This document shows, piece by piece, positions 23,219 through 34,187 of a stretch of DNA of 64,000 bases. The translations under genes and the position numbers were made by a program. How positions within the stretch are numbered: position 1 is the first letter of the stretch; each line of letters opens with the position of its first letter. The notes beneath the pieces are model-generated. The model did no database searches and was not told where the DNA came from. It saw only the letters and a list, made by a program, of their open reading frames with translations. Source of the stretch: Orientallactaga sibirica (Eukaryota > Chordata > Mammalia > Rodentia > Dipodidae); the NCBI GenBank assembly GCA_036365145.1, contig JAEOAD010000015.1, positions 37,897,501 to 37,961,500 of the forward strand, in the 5' to 3' direction.

Positions 23219-23379
23219 AAAGCCAGATGCCATGGTGTACGCCTTTAATCCCAGCACTAGGGAGGCTAAGGTAGGAGGATCACTGTGAGTTCGAGGCCAG
23301 TTTGAGATTACATAGTAAAATCCAAGTCAGTCTAGGCTACAGTGAGACCCTACCTTGAAAAAAAAAAATAAACAAAAAA
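23219..23379 (+). mobile_element. B1 SINE
   Basis: Contains 'acgcctttaatcccagcact', 'gagttcgaggccagtttgag' and 'gtgagaccctaccttgaaaa', followed by an A-rich tail. Confidence 0.9.
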
Positions 23380-24327
23380 AGTTAAAAATAGGTTCTATTT
23401 TGGGACAGAGTCTTGCTGTGGGTGACATTGTAGTACAAATGGATGCTAGGCATAATAATGGAAAATTCCTGGAGCAAAGATGCTGATAGACAATGTCTTG
23501 AGCATCCACTGTATATGCTCTGGCAATCTCTCCTTGGCACTAGTCCAGAGGTTACTGCTGCTCGCCATAGCACCTCTGTCCTTCATGGTCTTGACTGGGT
23601 TAGGCTCAGCATCATCACACAGTACTTGAGCACAGAAATGAGTTTCTTCTAAATGTTCATGGCTACCTCTTTTGCCAGGGAAAGCTTACACACAGCCGGG
23701 GCTCATACCCAGCCCTCAGCAAATCCTGGTTGACTCAACATGGCACTCTCTCACTTCACAGAATCTATGAAATACCACACAAGCACTTGGACATATACAT
23801 TCCCTTCTGGCTAAGTGTGAAATTTCTTTGTTGCAGGGAGAATATTTTTCCTCTACCCCCTCCACACACACACATGCACACACATGTGCACACATGGGCA
23901 TGCTACCACAACCACACATATAAAGATTCTCCTTTTTTAGACTGCAGTTTTGGTCAGCTTGTGGTTGAATAGCTAGCAGACCCCTTTTGCTTACCAAACC
24001 TGCCACCTGTCTCTCTAACTTTATTTCTTCTAGCAAATATTGCATATCCTGCCTGCCAGGCAGTTAATGTATCATCTCTGTACTAAAAAGTTCCTATCAC
24101 TCCCAGTTAGTACCTAATCATAGCAATTTGGTAATTTACTATATACATGCCCATATCCGAATATGTGTGCTTGTTCATTAGTGGTCAAATTCCATAAATC
24201 AGCTATCCTGTCTTTTTTTGCAATGCTTTAAAGTTTCCCATTGACGATCTCAAATTATTATTATAGCTAGACAGGATAGTAATGGAAATTTTCATTTTTC
24301 ACCCCAGTCCTTTTATTTTGAAAGTTT
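23380..24327. other. Unique sequence with CA-rich patch
   Basis: An imperfect (CA)n lies near 23861-23915. The frames that overlap it on both strands are low-complexity artefacts. Nothing else is recognised. Confidence 0.4.
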
Positions 24328-24335
24328 TTGAGGAA

Positions 24336-24490
24336 CCTTTTTTGTTTGTTTTTTTGAGGTAGGGTCTCATTCTAGCCCAGGCTGACCTGGAATTCACTCT
24401 GTAGTCTCAGGGTGGCCTTGAACTCACGGTGATCCTCCTACCTCTGCCTCCCAAGTGCTGGGATTAAAGGTGTGTGCCACCACGCCCGGC
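24336..24490 (-). mobile_element. B1 SINE, antisense, with target-site duplication
   Basis: Close to the window's B1 consensus, with 'gaggtagggtctcattctag', 'cccaagtgctgggattaaag' and 'gccaccacgcccggc'. The flank ttgaggaa is at 24328-24335 and 24491-24498. It keeps CpGs at the terminal 'cgcccgg', so it is likely a young copy. Confidence 0.95.
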
Positions 24491-24498
24491 TTGAGGAA

Positions 24499-25059
24499 AC
24501 TATTTGACTAATGCAATTTGTTAACTAAAAACTGTTGAATAGTCATTCCTGAATACATGCTCCTTTTTTCTTCTTTTGCACATTCAGCACAGATTTTTGC
24601 ATCCTATCTGAAGTATGGGTAAAATAATAGTCTACACTTACCTGCTTGAGCCACTAGGTGGTGCACATATATATTAGCCAATTGAATGAATGGGTTTGTC
24701 TCCAGGTTAGATTTTAATTCATCACCATTGGGGTTGGGAGTTACAGAGAGTAGGAGTTATGGGAGTGTAGGAGAGATGGTGATCCTGTGGAAGGGAGAAA
24801 ACAAGGAAGGCAGCTCTCTCTGAGGTGGGCAGCCTTTATTGTTAAATGGAAGAGAAAAACATAAAGGCAAGAAACTCCAAAGGTACAGCAGAGGAAAACT
24901 GCAGGGGAAGGAGCACACTTGCCTCCATGATGGTTACTTCCTACTTTACAGGGTCACTGCATAGCAAATCACAGAATAGTTGAGACACTTGGACTAAATG
25001 ACATCAAACAGTCTCTCCAGGCTTTTGTTCCTGGCACTGGATGTGTAGAGATGAAATGG
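24499..25059. other. Unique sequence
   Basis: 24600-24650 faintly resembles a MIR end. Otherwise nothing is recognised. Confidence 0.35.
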
Positions 25060-25370
25060 TCCTCAAGTATGGAACTAATAAGGCAGACAAGGAAACAGAC
25101 ATCTAAGACAGAGCATGATACAAAAGATAGGTTTTACAAGATGCACTGAATGAGCAAAGCATGAAATAATTAGCTCTGCTCCGAGGAAAGGTGGAAAGCA
25201 TGTTAGGTCTGGGAGTTGGTTATAGAGACTTCATGAAGGTTTTGAGAAGTGAGGAAGGATCTTCAGGAAGATTACAAGAGTGTCAGCACAGAGAACAGCA
25301 TAAACAAAGGCATGGAAGATTGAAAGAATGCTGTGGGTTTGGGGATTGGTTCAGCAGAACTTGTCACCAG
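25060..25370 (-). repeat. L2 LINE fragment, antisense
   Basis: 'gagaacagcataaacaaagg', 'catggaagattgaaagaatg' and 'ggggattggttcagcagaac' match the reverse-complement L2 pattern. Confidence 0.6.
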
Positions 25371-26435
25371 AGAGTGATGTAACTCAGATGAACAATAGTT
25401 CTGGGACCTTAAAAAGATTCCCATCTATTAGGGAAGTATCACCTACATATAAATAATTGCAATGTGAGTATAGCTTAAAATGTGGTCCCTTTTAATTTGA
25501 CTCTGTCCTGTAAGCCCCCAGTGTCCTGGCACCCAAGGGTTCTGAGGGAACTCTTTGCACCAGAAGAGGGAGTCCACAAGCACATTACCTGCTTGCATTT
25601 GATTCTTGGAGTTTTTCTGGTTGAATTTCAGCTTCCTTTGTCATTTTAGAGTTCCAAAGTTTATTGCCAGTAGTAAGACAGTAAGTTAAACAAAGCCACA
25701 CAGAGGAGCCAGGACACACATCCAGTAATCTCTGCCTCTAGCCAGGTTTTTTTCTTATTCATCTCTGCTGGACCCTAAGCACATGGGCAACATTTAACAA
25801 TAGCCCTTAAGAATTAGTAACTTTTTAGATAAACACTTTCTCTACCAACTGTGATCATCACAAAACTGAGCCTCTGGAAGAAGGAGATAATAGATCCCTC
25901 ACACCTAAGAAGAGTGCAGATCATGCCGGTTGGCCTTGGCAAAGGCAGCTTGAACCAGTTTTCCCACTGCTCTGGCTGTCTGGTTACCACATTCTTCCTA
26001 TCTGGCGAATATGAGTGTGTGTTTCATTTCAGCCTACAAACTCATGCTCACTATGTAAATCAGTGACATCTTACAGTTGCATTGGTTGCTTGAAGTCAAC
26101 TGTAATGAATTATGAATGGGTAGGAAAACAAACATATATGATTGGCATGGCCTCAAAGGGATAAAGACCAGCTATTAGGTCCAGGAGAAGTCAGAATTGA
26201 CCAATGGAAGAATCTAAAATCATATTGACTGGGACAGATCAACGTTATGTGGAAAAGGGAATGGGTCACACCAAGGACAAAGAAATTTAAATGCAAGTCC
26301 TTTGAAAATTTAAAAAAAGACAAAAGAATAGAGAATATGTAGCCTGGAGAAACAGGCATAGCTACTGTCATGGGCTGAGGCAGCTAGAAACAACATTGTA
26401 CCTAGTCAAAGGAGAGATGCATAACCAGTGAGAAA
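25371..26435. other. Mostly unique sequence, possible antisense MIR at 25620-25770
   Basis: 'caaagccacacagaggagcc' followed by 'tctgcctctagccagg' suggests part of an antisense MIR. The remainder is unrecognised. Confidence 0.4.
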
Positions 26436-26439
26436 TAGT

Positions 26440-26690
26440 GAGGGGCTGAAAGATGGTTTAGTCAGTAAAGCTCTCAATCGTAAGCATGAAGACCTGAGTT
26501 TGATCCCCAGCACCCACATAAAATGTCATGCATGCTGGTATATATCTGTGATCCCAGCACTGGGAAAGTACATACAAAAGGATCTCTGGGGTTCATTGGC
26601 CAAATAGTCTAGCCTAATTGGTGAGCTCTCTGCCTCAAAAAGAGTTGGGCTATCTCAAAAAAGACTGTCTTTTGCCTCCACACACATGCA
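26440..26690 (+). mobile_element. B4 (ID+B1-type) SINE
   Basis: An ID-like head ('ggggctgaaagatggtttag', 'gagtttgatccccagcaccc') is followed by a B1-like half ('gtgatcccagcactgggaaa') and the 'attggtgagctctctgcctc' block. It runs into the usual 3' CA-rich tail. Confidence 0.8.
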
Positions 26691-26935
26691 CACTCATGCA
26701 TACCCCACCAAAACACACATGCATGTATTTCACACATGCACAAATACCATATACATATACATGTGTACCCACATACAAACAAATAAGCATATATACATAA
26801 GCATCCACATACATAAACAATTATATACACACATACACCACCCACACACAAAAAAAGAAGATGGGGAAAAAGAAAGGGAAGAGGAAGGGGAAGAAAAGAA
26901 GGAGAAGAAAGAGGAGGAGGAAAGAATGTAGAAAA
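26660..26935 (+). repeat. CA/TA-rich tract followed by a polypurine tract
   Basis: 26680-26850 is an interrupted (CA)n/(TACA)n tract grown from the B4 tail. It switches at about 26848 to nearly 80 bp of almost pure A/G (aag/gga units) to about 26927. Frames through it on both strands are low-complexity. Confidence 0.9.
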
Positions 26936-27109
26936 GGTGAGTTTCTGTCAAGGAAAGAGATGAAACTGAAATAGAATATACCACTGGAGGAGACATTGCT
27001 GAAGGGATTCTAGGAGATCAAAACCAAAGATTTCTGAGGTACGATTTCAGTAATTCTATGGAAGAGACAGCTTGTATAAGCCAAGGGCCAAATGTTCTAT
27101 AATAACAAT

Positions 27110-27260
27110 GATACTAAAATCATTTTATTAAGAACCTATTAAGTGCCAAGTATATTAAATTACGTATGTGCATTACCTTATTTTGGACATTAGAGTCAGT
27201 TATAAGAGCTGGTTGAATTCTAATCCTTGTCCTGACATTTAATAAAGATCTGGTTCTGGA
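27110..27260 (-). repeat. MIR fragment, antisense
   Basis: 'cctattaagtgccaagtata', then 'gcattaccttattttggaca', is the expected antisense MIR order. Confidence 0.55.
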
Positions 27261-27322
27261 CAAACGATTTCTCTCAGAATGTCACCTCCTACATCTTTGT
27301 AATACTCCGTAGAATAATAAGT

Positions 27323-27480
27323 CAGGCGTGGTAGTACATGACTTTAATCCCAGCACTTGTGGGTGGAGGGGGGGTCAAAGGTAGAAAGATCTCTGTGAGT
27401 TCGAGGCCAGCTTGAGACCACATAATGAATTCTAGGTCAGCTTGGGTTAAAGCAAGACCCTACATGGAAAAAAAAATTTT
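27323..27480 (+). mobile_element. B1 SINE with G-rich internal insertion
   Basis: 'gtcaggcgtggtagtacatg', 'gagttcgaggccagcttgag' and 'taaagcaagaccctacatgg' are present. A G-rich expansion at 27361-27375 replaces the normal gggaggcagag segment. Confidence 0.9.
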
Positions 27481-28379
27481 TTAATGGTACATCAAAATAC
27501 CTAATATTATGATTGCTCTGTAGTCAGTATCCAAAAAAAATGTTGCTGCTTTCTCTTTTCTGTGTAAACTGAATTTCAGGAAACCATTCTTAGAGGAATG
27601 CTAAAGAGAAGGAAATGAAATACACAAAGCATCCACTGGATGAAATGCCAGGTGGTCAGAAGCTCCTGTGATTTGAACCCTAAAACAGTGATTCTCAAAA
27701 CAAAGTTCATTTGAACTAGCTGAAGAAAAGAATGTATTTCTAGTAGTGTTCATGGGAAACTAGGCATAGAAAAGAGAAAGACATTATTAGAAAGACTTGG
27801 GTTTAAGGAATCCTGATTTCAATCTTGTTTACCAGGATCCCAGCACAAACCTCCTCCCACACTTCTCTATCTCAAGTTCTCGTAACATCCAGTCCAAGAC
27901 AAAGGACAAAGACAGTAACAAAGGACAGGATTGAGATGTTGGTGTTCTCAGCCCATAAGTACCCAAGGCCAAATACCTCCAAAGACAAGGATCCTCTTTT
28001 GTAAATGTAGTTGTCTTAACATACATATTTATAGAAATATTGTATAAAACAAAGAGATAATGATTCAGCTAGGGAAGGCATAATTGAATCATTGACAATT
28101 AAAATTACCACAGCATTGTTGAGCATTCTCAGGACATAAACTAGCCTGGAAGATATGCAACACAGGCAGCTAAGGCAGAAAATTGCCAGTAATACATCAG
28201 TTATCTAATGCCACCAGGATGAGCAAAGATAAGCCGTGTGCCTTTTGGTACAGAGGAATGGGTCTGGAAAACTGGAAAGGGACTTTTTCTACAGCCCTGG
28301 GTAAGCCTCATGTTTCCCAAGACCTCGTATTTTCCTAAGTACGGTTCAGGTTTAACCAGAATCTGACAAAGGCCCTCTT
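27481..28379. other. Unique sequence
   Basis: No gene or repeat is recognised. Confidence 0.4.
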
Positions 28380-29120
28380 AGCTCTTATTGTCCCCCTTTG
28401 TCTCTAGAGTGTAAGGCTCCCCTGCAGATTTAACTCGGCACTATTGCACCTCTCTGTGTGTCTGAACAGCATTTTGCATTCTGCCCTGACCAGTGCAGGT
28501 TTGCTGTGGTGCAAAGCAGTGCTCTCACCATGTGTTTTCTTTTGCAGCAACAGCGGCAGCTTGACCTCCTGACAATAACCAGCCCGGGTGAGTAGGTGCG
28601 AGCACCATTCTGCTTGGGCTTTCCCCTTCTCCTGGAGTGATACCCTGCTGCCTTCCAAAGGCAATGCATATCCTCCTCCTCCTGCGAATGAACACCAGAT
28701 TTTTGGTGCTATGAATGACCTTGCCACTACCTGCTGCCCTAGGGACATTTTCTTTTCTCCTTCCCTGTTGTTCCTACTCCTCTTGACTCTGCAGGTGGCA
28801 AGGCCAACGTTGCTGCTGGATTGGCCAGGGTAAAGTTCTCCCCCAAATCACTCATTGTATTCACATGCCAAGAAATCATTCTGGTGTCTGAGAAGTGAGT
28901 TTCAAAATCACAGGGAAGGAATGGAGAAACTGTCTGGAAGGTGCTACAGAGCAGAGGGAGAATGGTCCAGGAGGAAGGGCCAGTCTAGGAAGTGACCTCA
29001 TTGTGCCGAGGGTCAAAGTGACTTTTAACTCTCACCTGTAAGGGAAATTTAAACCTGACAACAAAGCTGTGGGTTGTGGAATAAAAGGCCCATTTTTCCC
29101 CCTGGATGAGGTGAGAGGCT
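28380..29120. other. GC-richer unique segment, candidate exon or regulatory region
   Basis: Repeat-free and with more C+G than its neighbours. It contains two short stretches bounded by splice-like signals (28548-28587 and 28795-28829). It also has 'gagggtcaaagtgactttt', which resembles a nuclear-receptor DR1-type site, followed by Runx-like tgtggg/tgtgg cores. A 114-codon minus-strand frame (28404-28748) has no recognisable domain and I do not call it. Confidence 0.35.
28548..28587 (+). other. Candidate 40-bp microexon
   Basis: Preceded by a pyrimidine-rich acceptor 'tgttttcttttgcag' and followed by a good donor, gtgagt. Only one of three frames stays open through the 40 bp (Q-Q-R-Q-L-D-L-L-T-I-T-S-P plus one base). 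A second candidate, 28795-28829, follows 'ctcctcttgactctgcag' but has a weaker donor (gtaaag). Joined, the frame would stay open. I do not recognise the protein, and such signals also arise by chance. Confidence 0.25.
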
Positions 29121-30639
29121 GAGCCATTTCATATCGTTAGAGAGGTCTGTCTTTCTCTTTGGTTTGGAAATGAGGCAAAATTGAGCATGTGACACAATTC
29201 TCTCTTTGGATCAAGGGGATCAAGAGATGATGGTACCAGATGAGTCCACAAGATCTGTGACTAGGAGTGGTGGTTCTTCTTCACCCATGGTGATATTCAA
29301 AGTATTTAACAGCCCTGTGACCACCTGGCTGACTTAGGCATTGACACTTGGCTATGAGGAGATGGGGTTCTGGTAAGGGGAGCTAGAGTGGCAGAGTGAA
29401 CAGAAATGGTGAGGGGAAAGCTCAGGGAATGACTATCAATATAGAGATATGTTAATGGCCAGAATGGCTGAACTATATCAACCCCTTCTTTCCACCAAGT
29501 CTGCTGTGCTATATCCAGAGGCCAGTTGACACACTTTCAGTGATGGAGAATCTGCACTCTGCAGGCAGTATCCTAGCACAGGGGCTGCCCTCTGGTATAC
29601 ATTCAGGAAAATGATGGCAAATGTAAGGCACATCTCTCCCACTTCTGCTAGCCTTACTGTTTCCATGTGACAGAACTCTTTGCAGTTGAAAGATCAGAGA
29701 CTAAAAGTAGCAATCACTTGAAAAATGGTTCATATATCTCACAGAATGAACAATGTTCAACATTTATATATTAACCTTCATAGAATGCCATATCATGGCA
29801 TGTACATAAACATATAACTTGAGTGGTAACTGAGGTAACCTGTCACCTCCTTCTCACTAAAGTAGTCCTGTCCTGATCTGTTACTCATCTGTACAGTAGT
29901 GTCCTTGTCTTCTAAACACACATACCACCCAGATTGCCTGTTGCCACCTCCCAGTCCCTTCCTGCCACATCCTGATACAATGACTAAGTGTGAATTGGAG
30001 GTTCTTGATTGCTTTCAGCAGCTCTGAGGACATTTTAACTATTAAACTGCAATTTCTTTGTGCTAGCTTCTTCTGCTCCCAATTGCTACTGCACATATTT
30101 AAGGAGAGTGGTTGTGAGTCCCACTATCCTACTTTAAGACAGCTGTGGGATTGCAAAATTCTCAGCACTTCCAGGGTTTGAGTGGTTTATAATTATTCCT
30201 CCTTTTAGATGAGAAAAGATTATCTTCTGGAGCATGCATGTGAAACACTGGTGTACTGCTCTATTTCTGTGCCTTTGTGAGATACTGATCCATTGAGCTC
30301 TCAGGGCACAGGTAAAGCTGGTCAGCCAGAGCTTCAGACAGATAGCCACACATGCCTTGAATTGACAAGATCAAGATACACCATTAGTTCACATCTCATC
30401 TGGGTGATGCAAAAACATGTTGCTTACCTGGATCTTACTATCGCATTCACTCCCTCCCTACCCTACTGGAAGCCATACCCACCAGCACTGGCTTGCCACC
30501 TTTCTGGGGCTTCCAGTGGGCCCTGACTCATCTTCACTCCTCAATAAACCAGCTTCCACACATGCCTGCAGTCAGATGTTGCCCTTCTCATTATCGAGGA
30601 GCTTTCAGGCAGACTGATTGGGAATCTGGTAACGTTAAC
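29121..30639. other. Unique sequence
   Basis: No repeat or gene is recognised. All frames are under 80 codons. Confidence 0.4.
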
Positions 30640-31300
30640 ATCCTATGAAGTATCTTTTCCTAAAATCTCATTTATTTATTGTGAGAAATTACAAATGTAC
30701 AAAAAAGAATAGAGATACAGTTATCAGCCATTTACTGTCCCTTGCCAGGGCCTTATCCTATCAACATTTTGCCATTTATATAATAGTGTCCTCTATTTTT
30801 TTTTTTTTTTTTTTTTTTTTTTGTTTTTTTTGAGGTAGGGTCTCACTCTGGCCCAGGCTGACCTGGAATTCACTATGTAGTCTCAGGGTGGCCTTGAACT
30901 CACAGCGATCCTCCTACCTCTGCCTCCCGAGTGCTGGGAGCGTCCTCTATTTTAAGAAAAGATGTCAATTGAGACTTTTTAGTACTCCCTTGATTGAATC
31001 TTTTTTCCTTGCCCTACAGGTAACTACTGTTAGGATATTTCTCTATATCTGTGTATTAAAAATATAACCATTATTACACATCATTTATTATTATGCTATA
31101 CAGATTCTGCTCCTGTTGCACATGGCTCTGGTACATTCATTTAATTGCTGTATAGTGTTTCATATATGATTGGATTGTAGCTTATCCATTTTATTGATCA
31201 TAATTTATTTATAGCCTTTTTCCTATCACAAAGAATGCTATTAAGAGCACCTTGTGCATGTCGTCTTGGATGTAAGATGAGATAGGGAATATGAACTAGG
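30640..31300 (-). repeat. Older L1 (L1M/HAL1-like) fragment, antisense, split by B1
   Basis: 'tacaaatgtacaaaaaagaa', 'tcaacattttgccatttata' and, beyond the B1, 'gctgtatagtgtttcatata' with 'cacaaagaatgctattaaga' follow the antisense pattern of old mammalian LINEs. Confidence 0.55.
30800..30941 (-). mobile_element. B1 SINE, antisense, 5'-truncated, with target-site duplication
   Basis: A T-run of about 27 (30796-30822) is followed by 'gaggtagggtctcactctgg' and 'cctctgcctcccgagtgctg', then stops. The first 30-40 nt of the B1 are absent. The flank gtcctctatttt at 30788-30799 and 30942-30953 is exact, so the truncation happened at insertion. Confidence 0.95.
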
Positions 31301-31814
31301 AGAGCCACTGCTGAATGTATTCATCTTCAAACTGCTTAATTGGCAACTATTCTGTAACACAGCTGAGCAGATTTACTCTTCTATCAGCAGAGGATAAAAA
31401 TTTCTCGCCCTGACCCCTCAACACTTAGAAATATCAGACTCACAAATTATGCCAATCAGCATGACAAACATGAAATGGTATCCCATTGTTACTACAATGT
31501 TTCCCTGATTACCAGTTAGGGTTACATGTCCTGTTCTCTCTTACTGGCTGCTGTGATTCTTTTGTGAGTTGACTTTTTCTAACTTTTGTGAATGTTCAGT
31601 TATTTCTTCTTTTATGGATTCAGTTTATTATTCTGACCACCTCCCTTACAGTCACTACAAATATCCTCTTAGGAGTGCTGCACATACTTTGTTACTCTTG
31701 TTGTTGATGTGTTTTCATATGTGGGAAGTTGTTATAACGTCAATGCTTTTGAACTGATCTGTCTCTGGCTTTAAGAACTTTGCTTTGTGACTTGAGAGAC
31801 CCTTCCAACCTGGA
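31301..31814. other. Unique sequence
   Basis: No gene or named repeat is seen. Confidence 0.35.
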
Positions 31815-31945
31815 TATTGTCTCTCCTCAGCCAGGCTCATGCTGGTCATCTCCACATTCTGGAGGCTGAGTCAGGAGGTTTGGGTGGGTTCTAGGCCAGC
31901 CTGGGATGTAGAACAAGAACTTGTCTCGAAATAAAACAAAACATC
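31815..31945 (+). repeat. Old B1-like monomer, diverged
   Basis: 'gctggtcatctccacattct', 'ggaggctgagtcaggagg' and 'aggccagcctgggatgtaga', then an A-rich end, give a decayed 7SL-type monomer. Confidence 0.6.
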
Positions 31946-32489
31946 TTGTATTTATTTCTAAAACTGATCAACTTTTGTGTCCCATCTGGGTCTTTGCTTT
32001 GTTTCATTTAGGAATTATCTTTGTGTATAAGACAGATATTTGATTAGTTTTTAGGATAACCCATGGACTCAGCTATAAACAGTAGCTAGTCTATCCTTCC
32101 TCATCAGCTGGCAGTTGTACTCAACCACCTCCATCCTCCTAGGCAGAGCCTGTTTCTGAGCTTCCATACTGTATTCCACAGACCTACACATCCCTATCTT
32201 CCCCAACTCCACGCTGTCTTATTTATAATGAATTCAAGTTTTAGTATTGCTTTGTTAATCAATAGGAAGGCATCCTTTCCTTTTCCTTATTTATGCTCAT
32301 CTCTTGAAGGTTGCAAATATATTGTTCAATTACATTTCTTCAATGCAATAATAATCTCTATATTGTGACAAGTGAGCTTAATCTATTTGTGCTTAAAATA
32401 ATTCAGATATAATAAAATATCTGATTTCATTTCTGCCTCCAAATTTCTGCTTTCTTTTATCCTGTATTGATCATTTTCTTTTGCCTTAC

Positions 32490-32695
32490 TTTCTTTTAAT
32501 TGCTGAGAATTAAACCCAAGACCTATGCAGATACTAAGCTAGTGTTCTGGCAGAAGCTGTATACCAAGCCCTGTTTTTACTTATTTTGAGACAAGGTCTC
32601 ACTAAGTTGCCCAGGCTGGCCTTCAATTCACCCTGCAGCTCAGTCAGGACTTGAACTTGCTAGTTTCCTGCCTCATCTCCTAAGAAGTTACCTTG
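32490..32695 (-). mobile_element. B4-type SINE, antisense, old
   Basis: An antisense ID half ('gctgagaattaaacccaaga') joins an antisense B1-like half ('gagacaaggtctcactaagt', 'tgcccaggctggccttcaat'). Confidence 0.65.
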
Positions 32696-32718
32696 TCTTT
32701 TTCTTGGATTAACTTTTT

Positions 32719-32979
32719 TAAAAAAACATTTTATTTTATTTATTTATTTGAGAGAGACAGAAATAGGCAGGTAGAGAAAGAGAGAGAGAGGGAGGGAGGG
32801 AGGGAGGAGAGAGGAGGGAGGGAAGGGAGAGGGCACACCAGGGGCTCCAGCCACTGCAAATGAACTCCAGATGCATGCGCCCCCTTGTGCATCTGGCTTA
32901 CGTGGGTCCCGGGGAGTTGAACCTGGGTCCTTTGGCTTTGCAGGCAAATGCCTTAACAGCTAAGCCATCTCTCCAGCCC
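32719..32979 (-). mobile_element. tRNA-derived SINE, type A, antisense, with perfect 17-bp target-site duplication
   Basis: A GA-rich complement of the CT tract (about 32750-32830, with GGGA expansions) leads into 'ccactgcaaatgaactccag' and 'tggcttacgtgggtcccggg', ending 'gctaagccatctctccagcc'. CpGs are retained. The flank tcttggattaacttttt is identical at 32702-32718 and 32980-32996. Likely one of the youngest insertions here. Confidence 0.97.
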
Positions 32980-33211
32980 TCTTGGATTAACTTTTTATGT
33001 CACCTGCTGTTTCTACTCCCTGTGCAGGTTTGGATGCTTTAGATTTCACATCCAGCCTACGTTGATTGCCTTTTGGATTTATGCTTAACTATACTGCTTC
33101 TTACAAAGTCTACAGTGTTACTTAGAATTTCTTTCATCCTTCCAACCAAAAGAGAGCCTTCATAAGCTCTCACCACCCTTTGGATGCTATCTGCCATTAC
33201 TTCATGCTTTT

Positions 33212-33375
33212 TATTTATTTTATTTTTTTTTTGGTTTTGTGAGGTAGGGTCTCAATCTGGTCCAGGCTGACCTGGAACTCACTATGTAGTCTCAGGGTGG
33301 CCTCAAACTCTCGGCGATCCTCCTACCTCTGCCTCCCAAGTGCTGGGATTAAAGGCGTGTGCCACCACGTCCAGT
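33212..33375 (-). mobile_element. B1 SINE, antisense, with 15-bp target-site duplication
   Basis: A full-length consensus-like copy with 'gaggtagggtctcaatctgg', 'cccaagtgctgggattaaag' and 'gtgtgccaccacgtccag'. The flank ttacttcatgctttt is identical at 33197-33211 and 33376-33390. Confidence 0.97.
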
Positions 33376-33882
33376 TTACTTCATGCTTTTGTTGGCTCTA
33401 GCTTTTCCCACACAGCCCACAAATACCTGTGTTCTTATTGTATTGAAGGACCTTCCAGTGTTCCTATATTTGTTCTTATTTTGTCTTTCCTCAGGAATGA
33501 CAATCTGTTTAGTCATAAATTCTGATTGAGCCTTCTCCTTTGGGTTGTGAGATCCCACTTGTTGTCTTCTAGTGGTAAGGCTGCTAATTAGAAGTCTGTA
33601 ATGATAAAGTTGTTTGAAGGAGTCTATTTTTTTTTTCTGGACTAGGTTTTAAGATGGATCTTTAATCTTAATGTCTTGTCTTTCCATATTCATGTATCTA
33701 GGAGTGTAGGAGTGATTTTTTTTTTTTTATCCTGTTGGGTATTCTATACTTTCCACCTAAAAAATCTTTTTTTTTTTGTTGTTGTTCTATAAAATCATTG
33801 GCAAAATATCTCTTCAAATATATCCCCCTTCCCAATTCCTTTGATTTTCTATTATGATAATTCCTATTTTAAAAGGTTGGCT

Positions 33883-34028
33883 AAACAGGGCATGGTGGCA
33901 CATGCCTTTAATCCCAGCAGAGATAGGAGGATTGCTGTGAGTTTGAGGCCATTCTGAGACTACATAGTGAATTCCAGATCAGCCTGGACTAAAGTGAGAC
34001 CCTACCTTGAAAAAAAAAAAAAAAAAAG
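33883..34028 (+). mobile_element. B1 SINE with internal deletion
   Basis: 'gcatggtggcacatgccttt', 'atcccagcagagataggagg' (missing the ctcgggaggcag block), then 'gactacatagtgaattccag' and an A-tail. Confidence 0.9.
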
Positions 34029-34038
34029 ATTGGCTCTT

Positions 34039-34187
34039 GGGCTGGAGAACCCACATAAAACTAAAGATACAAGGTGGAGTATGTGTCTGGAGTTTGTTTT
34101 CAGTAGCTGAAGACTCTGGTGCACCCATTCTGTCTCTCTCTCTCTCTCTCTCCCTCCCACCCTCTTTCTCTCTCTCTTAAATAAACA
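34039..34187 (+). mobile_element. tRNA-derived SINE, type A, head deleted
   Basis: 'gggctggagaacccacataa' shows that the A- and B-box region between the first 10 nt and 'acccacat' is gone. Body, CT tract and AAATA-like tail remain. Confidence 0.8.

Noticed and set aside
23716..24045. 109-codon minus-strand frame with many Cys residues
   Set aside because: The Cys/Val-rich part is the (CA)n tract on the opposite strand, so the apparent cysteine cluster is low-complexity.
28404..28748. 114-codon minus-strand frame
   Set aside because: No recognisable domain, no splice support on that strand, and overlapping frames on the other strand are equally long. It is explained by locally higher GC.
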